A stretch of DNA of 64,000 nucleotides from Arthrobacter sp. zg-Y1110 (GTDB taxonomy: Bacteria; Actinomycetota; Actinomycetes; Actinomycetales; Micrococcaceae), in the NCBI RefSeq assembly GCF_025244865.1, contig NZ_CP104272.1:2170001-2234000 (forward strand). Reading direction: 5' to 3'. Both the position numbers and the translations under genes were made by a program. Shown here one piece after another: positions 35,869 through 44,116 of this stretch (the first letter of the stretch is position 1; every line of letters starts with the position of its first letter). The notes beneath the pieces were generated by a model. It had not been told where the DNA came from and made no database searches. It saw only the letters and a program-made list of their open reading frames with translations.

Positions 35869-37551
35869 TTAGTCGCGGGTCAGGCGGCGGTGCGTCACAC
35901 GGTGCGGCTTGGCCGCATCCGGGCCGAGGCGTTCGATCTTGTTCTGCTCGTAGGACTCGAAGTTTCCCTCGAACCAGTACCAGTTCGCCGGGTTTTCCTC
36001 GGTGCCTTCGAAAGCGAGGATGTGGGTGGCCACGCGGTCCAGGAACCACCGGTCGTGGGAGACCACCACGGCGCAGCCGGGGAATTCGAGCAGCGCGTTT
36101 TCGAGGCTGGACAGGGTTTCGACGTCCAGGTCGTTAGTGGGCTCATCGAGCAGGAGCAGGTTTCCGCCCTGCTTCAGGGTCATGGCCAGGTTCAGCCGGT
36201 TGCGCTCACCACCGGAAAGCACGCCGGCCTTCTTCTGCTGGTCCGGGCCCTTGAACCCGAAAGCGGAGACATAGGCGCGGGACGGCATTTCCACCTGTCC
36301 CACCTGGATCCAGTCGTGCCCCTCGGAAACGACCTCCCACAGGCTCTTCTCCGGGTCGATGCCTCCGCGGGACTGGTCCACGTAGGAGATCTTCACGGAG
36401 TCGCCGATCTTCAGCTCACCGCCGTCGAGCTCTTCCAGGCCGACGATGGTCTTGAACAGGGTGGACTTACCCACGCCGTTCGGGCCGATGACGCCGACGA
36501 TGCCGTTGCGCGGAAGCGAGAAGGACAGTCCGTCGATGAGCTGCCGGTCGCCGAAGCCCTTCTGCAGGCCCTTGGCTTCCAGCACCAGGGAGCCCAGGCG
36601 CGGGCCCGGCGGGATCTGGATTTCTTCGAAGTCCAGCTTGCGGGTGCGGTCCGCTTCGGCTGCCATTTCCTCGTAGCGGGCCAGACGGGCCTTGGACTTC
36701 GTCTGGCGGCCCTTCGCGTTGGACCGGACCCAGTCCAGTTCATCGGTGAGGCGCTTGGCCAGCTTCTGGTCCTTTTTGCCCTGGACTTCCAGGCGTGCGC
36801 GCTTCTTTTCCAGGTACGTGGAGTAGTTGCCCTCGTACGGGTACAGGTGTCCGCGGTCCACTTCGGCGATCCACTGGGCCACGTGGTCCAGGAAGTACCG
36901 GTCGTGGGTCACGGCCAGGACGGCACCGTGGTAAGCGGAGAGGTGCTGCTCAAGCCAGAGCACGCTCTCGGCGTCCAGGTGGTTGGTGGGCTCATCGAGG
37001 AGCAGCAGGTCCGGCTTCTGCAGCAGCAGCTTGCACAGCGCCACGCGGCGGCGCTCACCGCCGGAGAGGAGGGTGACGTCCGCTTCGGGCGGCGGGCAGC
37101 GCAGGGCGTCCATGGCCTGTTCGAGCTGGGAATCAATGTCCCAGGCATCGGCGGCGTCGATGGCTTCCTGCAGCTTGCCCATTTCCTCAAGCAGGCTGTC
37201 GAAGTCCGCGTCCGGCTGCGACATCTCTTCGGAAATTTCGTTGAACCGCTGGATCTTGCCGTAAATCTCGCCGACGCCCTCCTGGACGTTGCCGAGTACG
37301 GTCTTTTCCTCATTCAGCGGCGGCTCCTGAAGCAGGATGCCCACCGTGTAGCCGGCGCTGAGCCGGGCCTCACCGTTGGAGGGGGTGTCCAGTCCAGCCA
37401 TGATCTTGAGGATGGTGGACTTACCCGCACCGTTGGGACCCACCACGCCGATCTTGGCACCGGGGTAGAAGGACATGCTTACGTCGTCGAGGATAACTTT
37501 GTCGCCAACGGCCTTGCGGGCCTTGGTCATCGTGTAGATAAATTCCGCCAT
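35869..37551 (-). CDS. ettA: Energy-dependent translational throttle protein EttA
   Basis: ABC-F ATPase that binds the ribosomal E site and gates the first elongation step according to ADP/ATP. 560 aa with two ABC domains: Walker A GPNGAGKST and GPNGVGKST, signatures LLSGGERRR and LSGGERNR, Walker B LLLLDEPTNHLD and LLLLDEPTNDLD. The linker between them carries the conserved KKRARLEVQGKKDQKLAK region. No membrane domains. Normal length and start (MAEFIYTMTKARKAVGDK). Upstream lies the repeat-rich gap. Confidence 0.96.
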   Translation of the reverse strand: MAEFIYTMTKARKAVGDKVILDDVSMSFYPGAKIGVVGPNGAGKSTILKIMAGLDTPSNGEARLSAGYTVGILLQEPPLNEEKTVLGNVQEGVGEIYGKIQRFNEISEEMSQPDADFDSLLEEMGKLQEAIDAADAWDIDSQLEQAMDALRCPPPEADVTLLSGGERRRVALCKLLLQKPDLLLLDEPTNHLDAESVLWLEQHLSAYHGAVLAVTHDRYFLDHVAQWIAEVDRGHLYPYEGNYSTYLEKKRARLEVQGKKDQKLAKRLTDELDWVRSNAKGRQTKSKARLARYEEMAAEADRTRKLDFEEIQIPPGPRLGSLVLEAKGLQKGFGDRQLIDGLSFSLPRNGIVGVIGPNGVGKSTLFKTIVGLEELDGGELKIGDSVKISYVDQSRGGIDPEKSLWEVVSEGHDWIQVGQVEMPSRAYVSAFGFKGPDQQKKAGVLSGGERNRLNLAMTLKQGGNLLLLDEPTNDLDVETLSSLENALLEFPGCAVVVSHDRWFLDRVATHILAFEGTEENPANWYWFEGNFESYEQNKIERLGPDAAKPHRVTHRRLTRD

Positions 37552-37653
37552 ATCTACAAGGCTAATGTGTCAGCGCCGATATGTACCATTTCCCGGCTTC
37601 CGGGCGCGGGCGGTTACCCCCGTGCTGCGTCCGGGGATACCGGGACTCAGGGC

Positions 37654-37873
37654 GTCCGGTTCCCTGCAGGTTGTCCCCGCAATGCGTCCGGATCCCCGCA
37701 GTATGTCCGGCTCCCTGCAGGTTGTCCCCGCAAGATGTCCGGACCCCCGCAATATGTCCGGACCCCCGCAGGTTGTCCCCGCAAGATGTCCGGATCCCCG
37801 CAGTATGTCCGGAATCCTGCAGGTTGTCCCCGCAAGATGTCCGGATCCCCGCAGTATGTCCGGCTCCCTGCAC
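37654..37873. repeat. Four 51-bp tandem repeats plus a partial fifth
   Basis: Units start at 37654, 37705, 37756 and 37807, exactly 51 bases apart, with a 16-base start of a fifth at 37858. Each unit has an internal 19+13+19 structure of related blocks (GTCCGG-NN-CCCTGCAGGTT, GTCCCCGCAAGAT, GTCCGGATCCCCGCAGTAT). Because 51 is a multiple of three, reading frames stay open through the block on both strands, but no start, ribosome site or homology supports a gene. It lies in the 558-base gap upstream of ettA. Confidence 0.92.
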
Positions 37874-37953
37874 CGCGCGGAGCAGGAATTGTCACAAACC
37901 GCAGGGATCGCGACAAACCGAAGGACTTCCCCAACCGAGGCGCCCTACCTGTC

Positions 37954-38105
37954 CGGTCAGCTGATGCGCCTCTGTGCCGGTGTCTACAGGCGCTGGTTCC
38001 CCCGGTCAGCTCCCGGTCGACTCCCGGTCACTTCCCGGTCAGCGCCCCGGGTCAGCTCCCGGTCAGCTGATGCGCCTCCGTGCCGGTGCCTACAGGCGCC
38101 GGTTC
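37954..38105. repeat. Two 46-bp direct repeats with 11-bp tandem repeats between
   Basis: Copies at about 37954-37999 and 38060-38105, offset 106 bases, share CGGTCAGCTGATGCGCCT and the following 28 bases with about four differences. Between them are about six imperfect 11-base units of the form GTCAGCTCCCG. The second copy ends just before the stop codon of the lipoprotein gene. No gene is seen in this stretch. Confidence 0.8.
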
Positions 38106-38109
38106 CCGG

Positions 38110-38568
38110 TCAGTTCCCGACGAAGCATCCACCGTCGGACAACACCGGCAGCACCGTGACGTAGGCCGACCCGTCCCGGACCTCACCGAAAATGCAGTCC
38201 CCGTCCTGCACAGCGGCAGCCTGGATCGAGTCGACTTCCAGGCCGGTCGGCGTGCTGTCCGCCGAGACTTCCACCGATCCCGCGGGGAAGCCGGCCGCGG
38301 TAAACGCCGCAGCCACTGCTTCTCCGTTGGGCAGCGAATTCGAATCAGCCAGCTTCCCCAACTCGGATTCCAGTGCTTCGGTGATCGCGGCATGGGGCGA
38401 GGGAGTCTCCGTCGAGGCCGATCCAGTCGCGGCCGATCCCGCCGGCGCAGGTTCCTCGGCGCTTTCCCCCTGCCATCCGCAGCCGGAAAGCCCGACCGCG
38501 AGCGCCAGAAACCCGGCCGCCATGCCAACGGCGGGAGGGGTCGGTCGGGCTCTGCGGCGGGGGTTCAT
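38110..38568 (-). CDS. Hypothetical lipoprotein
   Basis: 152 aa. A basic N-terminus (MNPRRRARP), a hydrophobic stretch and the lipobox VGLSGC with Cys30 predict a lipid-anchored exported protein. A Ser/Thr/Ala/Glu-rich spacer to about 65 is followed by an 85-residue folded part with two late cysteines (DCIFGEV and GGCFVGN) that could form a disulfide. I do not recognise the domain with confidence. The ATG at 38568 is chosen because it gives a proper signal sequence. It lies 65 bases after ssb on the same strand. Confidence 0.7.
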   Translation of the reverse strand: MNPRRRARPTPPAVGMAAGFLALAVGLSGCGWQGESAEEPAPAGSAATGSASTETPSPHAAITEALESELGKLADSNSLPNGEAVAAAFTAAGFPAGSVEVSADSTPTGLEVDSIQAAAVQDGDCIFGEVRDGSAYVTVLPVLSDGGCFVGN

Positions 38569-38633
38569 CCGGCGATTGTGCCACGTATTACGCTGCACGG
38601 ACAAAAAGAGCCCCGGGATTTGGGGGGGCGCTC

Positions 38634-39230
38634 TCAATACGGCGCGGCGACTCCTTCACGGGCAGCCTTCGTGGTTTCCGCCTGTTCGTTCTCCGCGGTC
38701 AGGCTGTCCCCGGCGACGGCATCAAGAAGCTCGCCGGTCAACGCATCAATCCGGCCCAGGGACTCCTCGGACTCAAGATCCTCGTGAGACCCGGGCCCGG
38801 CGTCGTCTCCTGCCCCGCCGGCCATCCCCGTGTCGGCACCGCCGCCGACACCGGATGCGTCGCTGCCTGCGGACGTGGTGCGGCGGAAGCTGGCGGTCCC
38901 CCACATCAGGTCATGGCCCACGGTGTCGGCGTCGATGTCGGCGCTGGTGCCGCTGCGACCGTCCTCCGTGACCCACTGCCGCAGGCGCAGCCGGCCGGTC
39001 ACTACTACCCGGTCCCCCTTGTGGATACTGAACGCGGCGTTGGTGGCCAGCTGGCGGAACAGGCTGACGGCGTACCAGTTTGTCTGTCCGTCCTGCCATC
39101 CCCCGGTGTCACGGTCATACCGGCGCTCCGTGGTGCACATTCGAAAGCTCGCCACCGCGAGTCCGTTGTCAGTGGTGTTCTGGCGGAGGTCGGTGGCAAC
39201 GTAGCCCCGGAGCGTAATGGTGTCACTCAT
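38634..39230 (-). CDS. ssb: Single-stranded DNA-binding protein (paralogue without canonical acidic tip)
   Basis: 198 aa. Residues 1-110 form the SSB OB fold (MSDTITLRGYVATDLRQ, ASFRMCTTERRYDR, NWYAVSLFRQLATNA, KGDRVVVTGRLRLRQW). The tail is Gly/Asp/Glu-rich but ends GVAAPY rather than the DDDIPF-like tip through which the housekeeping SSB recruits repair and replication proteins. It is also not beside rpsF/rpsR/rplI, so it is probably a second, accessory SSB. The start ATG is preceded by AGGA four bases away. Confidence 0.9.
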   Translation of the reverse strand: MSDTITLRGYVATDLRQNTTDNGLAVASFRMCTTERRYDRDTGGWQDGQTNWYAVSLFRQLATNAAFSIHKGDRVVVTGRLRLRQWVTEDGRSGTSADIDADTVGHDLMWGTASFRRTTSAGSDASGVGGGADTGMAGGAGDDAGPGSHEDLESEESLGRIDALTGELLDAVAGDSLTAENEQAETTKAAREGVAAPY

Positions 39231-39425
39231 GTTTTCCTGCCTTCGGTTCGGTACCGCGGCGCCTGCGCCTTTTGGCGATGCGCAGTGTCGCCCGCATGCG
39301 TTCCGGCTGGTCCACCGGTGCGTGCGAGTCTTCACCGATGGGTGTGACCGTGCCCTTGGGAAGGGCCAGAGTGTGGACCATGAGAGGCGGGAAAGGGCGT
39401 TGCCTGTCCTGTGGAGGAAGAGCTG

Positions 39426-40625
39426 TCAGTCCCCGGACCGTGTGCCCTGCACTTTCCTCGCCTGGGCCCAGTCTGCGAATCCTTCGATGGCCTCGGCCGC
39501 GAAACGGGAACGCACAGACGCAAAGTAGTCAAAGGAATGCTGTGCACCGGGCAGCCTGCACCACACCACCGGCTGCCGGGAGATCCCGGCAAGGGTCTGC
39601 GCAAAGTCCCGTCCGTGGTCAACGGACACCACGCTGTCACTGTCACCGTGGAGGAGCAGGAAAGGCGGGGCGGCGGGGTTGGCATAGGCTGCCGGCGTGC
39701 TGTCCGGGTTGGTGCCCTGCACCCTGCCGTAATAGCCGTAGAGGCAGACAGCCCCTGCCACCGTAGTATCGGCATCCTCGAATCCGGGCTGCAGCTCCGT
39801 CCGGCCGGGTGTCAACGCGGTGAATGCTGCCAGGAATGCACCGGCCGAGTTTCCCGCCACGACCACCGGTCCCGTACCTGCGCCATAGGCGGCTCCGTTC
39901 GTCGTGACCCATGAGAGGACCCGCTTGGCATCCACCACGTAGTCGGGAAACCGCGCAGCCGGAGCCAAACGGTAGTTGGCGCTAACGCAGGTCCACCCGT
40001 GGGATGCCAGCCGGTGCAACAGATACAACGATTCCCGGTTCTTGGCCCCGGAGACGAAACGTCCGCCGTGAAAGTGCACAAACACGGGACCCCTGGCCGG
40101 TCTCCCCCGCGGCAGATACAGGTCAAGGGTGTTTTCCCGGCCCAAGTCTCCGTACCGCAGTCCCCTGACCCGCTGCACGTCCCGGCGACGGCGCCTGAAG
40201 GGCAGGAAAAGCCCGGCCACGACGGTGCCGCGTCCAGCCCCGGCGGAAGCCTCCCCTCGCAGGGCGGGGCGCCAGCCGCCACCGAGACAGGCATCCAGGG
40301 CCGCCATAGGAACGCCGCGGCTCCGCACCGCGCGCACTGCCACCCACACGAGCCCGGCTCCAACAACTGCCATGCCTCCCACAGCGGCCGTCGCCAGCGG
40401 CGGAGAGACGTCCCCTTCTCCAATGGCAAAGGCAGTTGCGGCCACGCCCAGCAGCAGCGGAAACAGCGGAGCCTCGTTGAAGGTCATGCCGATGAGGTAG
40501 GCCGCCACGGACCAACGGGACCGTATGGAGGTACGTTTACGTGGACTGGCCGCGCCGGGCGGCCAAAGCGCGCAGCAGGTACTCACTCCAAGCAATAGAA
40601 GGGTGATGAGGTAACCGGCGGGCAC
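39426..40625 (-). CDS. Membrane-anchored alpha/beta hydrolase (HSL-like esterase)
   Basis: 399 aa. Residues 1-110 contain three or four membrane helices (LITLLLLGVSTCCALW, FPLLLGVAATAFAIG, VVGAGLVWVAVRAV). A C-terminal esterase domain follows with HFHGGRFVSG (oxyanion loop), GNSAG (Ser nucleophile near residue 258), HGDSDSVV (Asp) and GAQHSFD (His). The arrangement resembles hormone-sensitive-lipase-type carboxylesterases. Substrate unknown; the active site is probably outside the membrane or at its face. Monocistronic. Confidence 0.85.
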   Translation of the reverse strand: MPAGYLITLLLLGVSTCCALWPPGAASPRKRTSIRSRWSVAAYLIGMTFNEAPLFPLLLGVAATAFAIGEGDVSPPLATAAVGGMAVVGAGLVWVAVRAVRSRGVPMAALDACLGGGWRPALRGEASAGAGRGTVVAGLFLPFRRRRRDVQRVRGLRYGDLGRENTLDLYLPRGRPARGPVFVHFHGGRFVSGAKNRESLYLLHRLASHGWTCVSANYRLAPAARFPDYVVDAKRVLSWVTTNGAAYGAGTGPVVVAGNSAGAFLAAFTALTPGRTELQPGFEDADTTVAGAVCLYGYYGRVQGTNPDSTPAAYANPAAPPFLLLHGDSDSVVSVDHGRDFAQTLAGISRQPVVWCRLPGAQHSFDYFASVRSRFAAEAIEGFADWAQARKVQGTRSGD

Positions 40626-40696
40626 TGCGGCTCCTTGGGAGAGCGGGCGTACCCCGCGAAGCCTACGCCACCGTCGAAGGCGCTGCGACTGCTGAG

Positions 40697-40769
40697 TGCC
40701 CCCGGCGCGACTCGAACGCGCAACCTACGGATTAGAAGGCCGTTGCTCTATCCATTGAGCTACGGGGGC
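40697..40769 (-). tRNA. tRNA-Arg (TCT)
   Basis: Minus-strand cloverleaf with acceptor GCCCCCG/CGGGGGC, anticodon loop CTTCTAA (TCT), T-loop TTCGAGT and discriminator A. CCA is not encoded. The last anticodon-stem pair is a C-T mismatch. Confidence 0.95.
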
Positions 40770-40874
40770 AACCACACGATGATACTACGGACGCCGCAGG
40801 CTCCCGTCCGGGACCGTTCCCGCACGGCACTTCTGCGCGCGTCCGTTCCCTGCCACACCCGCCGCCACCGTCCC

Positions 40875-40928
40875 GGGCTTGGCTCGTCGAAGTACCGGGC
40901 TTCGCCCGTCGAAGTAGGGCTTGGCTCC
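40875..40928. repeat. Short imperfect 21-bp tandem repeat (about 2.5 copies)
   Basis: GGGCTTGGCTCGTCGAAGTACC is followed by GGGCTTCGCCCGTCGAAGTA and then GGGCTTGGCTCC. It lies in the gap between tRNA-Arg and the DUF4397 gene, close to where the promoter of the surface-signalling module should be. Confidence 0.75.
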
Positions 40929-41051
40929 TTGGAAAAACTTTTGCGGAAAATATCTCCGGTTCTGCATCCACGACGGTCCCTGCGGAAGTAGTAGGGGTGT
41001 AAGTCACGGAACCCGTACCCGAAAGGTGCGGCAGATCAAGGAGCTCAGACC

Positions 41052-41879
41052 ATGCGCAAGACCGCTACCGCTCTCGCGACCCTCGGACTGGGTGCCGCCG
41101 CAGCCTTCTCGGCTGTACCGGCATCCGCTGCTGATTCCGACACGGCAAAACTGTCGGTACTGCACGGCGTCCCGGACACTCCCGTGGACGTCTACGTCAA
41201 CGGCACGCTTACCCTGGATGACTTCATGCCCGGCGATCTTGCCGGGCCGCTGGAGCTGCCGGGCGGCAACTACCAGCTGGCCATCACGGCCGCCGACGCC
41301 GCCGACGCCTCCGCCCCGATCATCGGCCCGGTCTCTGCAGACCTGGCAGCTGGAGGCAACTACACTGCCACCGCCAACCTCGATGCCTCGGGCAACCCGA
41401 CGGCAAACCTGTTCACCAATGACACATCCGCCGTCGACGCAGGCAAATCACGCCTGACCGTCCGCCACGTGGCCGCCGCACCGGCCGTCGACGTCCTGGC
41501 CGGCGGCACACCGGTAATCGAGGGCCTCACCAACCCCAATGAGAAGGCGCTGACCGTGGATGCCGGAACGGTTTCCGCTTCGGTCGCTGCAGCCGGCACC
41601 ACCACTCCGGTGATCGGTCCGGCGGATCTGGCCCTGGCCGAAGGCACGAACACGATTGTCTATGCGTGGGGTTCGCTTGAAGCAGGGAACCTGGCCCTCG
41701 CCACCCAGACCATCGAGGGGCTGCACTCCGCACCGCAGGCTGTTCCGGGTGCCATGGAGCAGGTTGCCCAGTCCGGGGATGACCAGACGCTGACGGCGGC
41801 TGCCGCTGTCGGCGGCGTCGCGCTGCTCACCCTGGGTGCCGCCCTGCTGCGCCGCCGTGCCACGGTCAGCGACAGCTAA
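41052..41879 (+). CDS. DUF4397 cell-surface protein
   Basis: 275 aa exported protein. The signal peptide MRKTATALATLGLGAAAAFSAVPASA is followed by DUF4397 (DTAKLSVLHGVPDTPVDVYVNG and a second half starting SRLTVRHVAAAPAVDVLAGG). A C-terminal membrane helix, VGGVALLTLGAALLRRR, ends in a basic tail like a cell-wall sorting signal, but no LPXTG precedes it; the region reads QVAQSGDDQ. The ATG has AAGGAG eight bases upstream. It is first in a run with a class F sortase and a sigma/anti-sigma pair, so it is likely their surface substrate or output. Confidence 0.88.
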   Translation: MRKTATALATLGLGAAAAFSAVPASAADSDTAKLSVLHGVPDTPVDVYVNGTLTLDDFMPGDLAGPLELPGGNYQLAITAADAADASAPIIGPVSADLAAGGNYTATANLDASGNPTANLFTNDTSAVDAGKSRLTVRHVAAAPAVDVLAGGTPVIEGLTNPNEKALTVDAGTVSASVAAAGTTTPVIGPADLALAEGTNTIVYAWGSLEAGNLALATQTIEGLHSAPQAVPGAMEQVAQSGDDQTLTAAAAVGGVALLTLGAALLRRRATVSDS

Positions 41880-41903
41880 GCAGCACCCGCCCGATCCCCC
41901 CGA

Positions 41904-41936
41904 TGCTGCGGCGCACCCCCTTTCCGCGCCGCAGCA
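41904..41936 (+). terminator. Hairpin between the DUF4397 gene and the sortase gene
   Basis: 11-bp stem (41904-41914 and 41926-41936) with an 11-base loop and no T-run. It could lower read-through into the sortase or stabilise the upstream mRNA end. Termination is inferred only from the stem. Confidence 0.45.
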
Positions 41937-41966
41937 CCGGGGCCACCCTTTTCCGGAGGTCCATCC

Positions 41967-42647
41967 ATGACCGTTGTCCCCCTGCGACGATTCGCCGCAG
42001 CGGCCTGCCTCTCCGCCGGCGTCCTGGCCGGTACTGCGGCCTGCAGCGGCGCCCCCGAGACCGCTTCCCCGGCGGATTCGGTTTCGACGGCACCCGCACC
42101 AGCGTCGACGACGGCGCCCGCGCCGACGTCGACGGCGGCACCAACCGTTCCCGCCACTGACATACCCGTTCGGCCCGCCGTACCTACCCCGGCGGAAGTT
42201 GTTCCCGAACCCGTGCGGGTCAGCGTGGAGGGAACCGGCATCGAGCTGGACGTGATCCCGGTGGGGCAGGAAGCGAACGGCGCCATGACGCTGCCGGACA
42301 ACCATTACCAGGCCGGCTGGTACCGCTACGGACCCGCGCCCGGGTCCTCCCGCGGAGCAGCGGTGCTGGCCGCCCATGTGGACTCACGCACCGAGGAACT
42401 TCCCATCGCGGGCTTGGATGATGTCCCTGCCGGCACCCCCGTGACCGTGACCCGCAGCGACGGAACCGTCGTGAAGTACACCACCGAAAAGGTGCAGAAC
42501 ATTCCCAAGGCATCACTCAACGAATTTAATCTCTTCGACCGTGACGGTGCGCCGCGGCTGGAACTGGTAACGTGCGGCGGTAGATGGCTGGACTCGGTAG
42601 GTGACTATGAAGACAACGTTGTGCTCACCGCCGTACCCGTACCATAG
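41967..42647 (+). CDS. Class F sortase
   Basis: Transpeptidase expected to attach surface proteins. 226 aa. The N-terminal membrane or lipid anchor contains CLSAGVLAGTAACSG, whose Cys could be a lipobox; a Pro/Thr/Ala-rich spacer runs to about 75. The sortase barrel has catalytic His in VLAAHVDSR, Cys in LELVTCGG and Arg in GGRWL. The start ATG has GGAGG seven bases upstream. It sits between the DUF4397 protein and the sigma factor, which suggests a dedicated substrate. Confidence 0.92.
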   Translation: MTVVPLRRFAAAACLSAGVLAGTAACSGAPETASPADSVSTAPAPASTTAPAPTSTAAPTVPATDIPVRPAVPTPAEVVPEPVRVSVEGTGIELDVIPVGQEANGAMTLPDNHYQAGWYRYGPAPGSSRGAAVLAAHVDSRTEELPIAGLDDVPAGTPVTVTRSDGTVVKYTTEKVQNIPKASLNEFNLFDRDGAPRLELVTCGGRWLDSVGDYEDNVVLTAVPVP

Positions 42648-42709
42648 TGGCTACCTCAGAGAGCTGCCGGATACCGGACGCAGCCCCGCACGGCAGGAGA
42701 ACGGCACTG

Positions 42710-43282
42710 ATGCCCACGGGCGCCCCAGATCGCGACGCCGCGATGGACCATGCCTTTGCGGCAGGGGACGAAGCGGCGCTGGCGGAGGCCTACCGCCGGT
42801 TCTCGCCCCTGATCCGCGCGCTGGCGCTGCGCAAGCTGCTCGATCAGGGCTCAGCCGACGACGCCGTGCAGGAAGTGTTCATCCGGGCCTGGAAATACCG
42901 GGACAGCTACGCACCTGACCGCTCCACCCTCGCCGCCTGGCTGGTAGGGATCGGACGGAACGTGGCAGCCGGTATGGCCACTGCCCGGGGCCGTTCTTCG
43001 GAGACCCTGATGGAGGCTCCGGAGTCCGGCAGGAATCCGGTTCCGCCCGCCGGTCCTGATCCCGACGGCGTGGCAGACCGCGTGGTGCTGGATGCCGAGC
43101 TGGCCAGGCTCGGGGAACCCCAGGGTTCCATCCTCCGCCTGGCCTTTCATGAAGACCTGACACATCAGCAGATATCGGAAACACTGAAACTCCCGTTGGG
43201 TACCGTAAAGAGCCATATTCGAAGAAGCCTTGTCCAACTCCGGCAGCGATTGGAGGTCAGCGATGCAGCATCTGCCACCTGA
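42710..43282 (+). CDS. ECF RNA polymerase sigma factor (SigK-like)
   Basis: 190 aa. Region 2 (AYRRFSPLIRALALRKLLD, DDAVQEVFIRAWKYRDSY) and region 4 (GSILRLAFHEDLTHQQISETLKLPLGTVKSHIRRSLVQLRQRL) are complete. The pairing with an RskA-type anti-sigma factor suggests the SigK/ECF19-like group. The ATG at 42710 is chosen because AGGAG lies 10 bases upstream; the open frame extends to a GTG at 42647. It overlaps the anti-sigma gene by 20 bases. Confidence 0.92.
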   Translation: MPTGAPDRDAAMDHAFAAGDEAALAEAYRRFSPLIRALALRKLLDQGSADDAVQEVFIRAWKYRDSYAPDRSTLAAWLVGIGRNVAAGMATARGRSSETLMEAPESGRNPVPPAGPDPDGVADRVVLDAELARLGEPQGSILRLAFHEDLTHQQISETLKLPLGTVKSHIRRSLVQLRQRLEVSDAASAT

Positions 43283-44096
43283 AGCGCTGGCCCTGTGCGC
43301 CCTGGGCGAGGCCGGTCCACAGGACACGGCGCACCTCGGCAACTGCGCCGAGTGCACCGCCGAGGTCACCGCACTGCAGCGCGTTGTGACCGCCGGAAGG
43401 ACCACGTCAGTTCCCGAGGGGCTCCCCCGGCCGCCGTCGTCGGTCTGGGACGCCATCCACGCCCGGCTGGGACTCGGGGATGCCGTGCGCGCCGATCCCT
43501 TTGACGCCCCTACCTTTGACGCGGCTCCGTCCGCTGAGGCTGCGCAGGCATCGTCTCCGCCCGAGCAGAACGTGGAGGCCGGATCGGCGCCGTCTCCGGC
43601 GCCCGTGCAGTCGTCCCCGGCAGGGGCGACGCCGGTTCCGCTGGACGCCGCCCGGAGGCGCCGCGAACGACGTCGGCTCCCGCAGGTCCTCGGTGCCGCC
43701 GCTGCCGCCGTGGTGCTGGCAGCCGCAGGCACCTGGGGCATCTCCCGGATCCTGGCGGACCGCAGCGAAGTTATTGCCGCGGTGGAGCTGGCCCCCTTGC
43801 CTGCCTATTCGGAAACGGGCCGGGCCGAGGTGGACCAGCGTTCCGACGGCGGACGCGAGCTGGTAGTCACGGCGAGCGGATCCGATGCCCAGGGCTTCCG
43901 CGAAGTCTGGCTGATCGCCCCTGATGTTCAGCGCATGGTCAGCCTCGGGACGATGGAGGGCACGGAAGGCCGGTTCACCATCCCGGCTAACCTTGACCTC
44001 GATGAGTACCCAATTGTTGATATCTCGGACGAGCCCTTTGACGGCAATCCCACCCATTCCGGCGATTCCATCCTGCGCGGAGTCCTCGAGCTCTAA
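43263..44096 (+). CDS. Zinc-type anti-sigma factor (RskA-like)
   Basis: 277 aa single-pass membrane protein. The N-terminal zinc anti-sigma motif HLGNCAEC (H-x3-C-x2-C) is near residues 26-33. A long Pro/Ala/Ser-rich cytosolic linker and one membrane helix (VLGAAAAAVVLAAAGTW) follow. The outer RskA-type domain is about 100 aa (GRELVVTASGSDAQGFREVWLIAPDVQRM). It should hold the sigma factor inactive until cleaved. The start overlaps the sigma gene, ensuring stoichiometric synthesis. A membrane protease gene follows. Confidence 0.92.
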   Translation: MQHLPPEALALCALGEAGPQDTAHLGNCAECTAEVTALQRVVTAGRTTSVPEGLPRPPSSVWDAIHARLGLGDAVRADPFDAPTFDAAPSAEAAQASSPPEQNVEAGSAPSPAPVQSSPAGATPVPLDAARRRRERRRLPQVLGAAAAAVVLAAAGTWGISRILADRSEVIAAVELAPLPAYSETGRAEVDQRSDGGRELVVTASGSDAQGFREVWLIAPDVQRMVSLGTMEGTEGRFTIPANLDLDEYPIVDISDEPFDGNPTHSGDSILRGVLEL

Positions 44097-44116
44097 GCCC
44101 GCACTGGCGGCCGTCC

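Noticed and set aside
37654..37873. Possible CRISPR array (regular short repeats)
   Set aside because: The units are contiguous, with no unique spacers between them and no cas genes nearby; the same applies to the 102-bp block.
37562..38164. Open frames through the 51-bp repeats on both strands
   Set aside because: A 51-base period keeps any stop-free unit open in frame; there is no start context, bias or homology.
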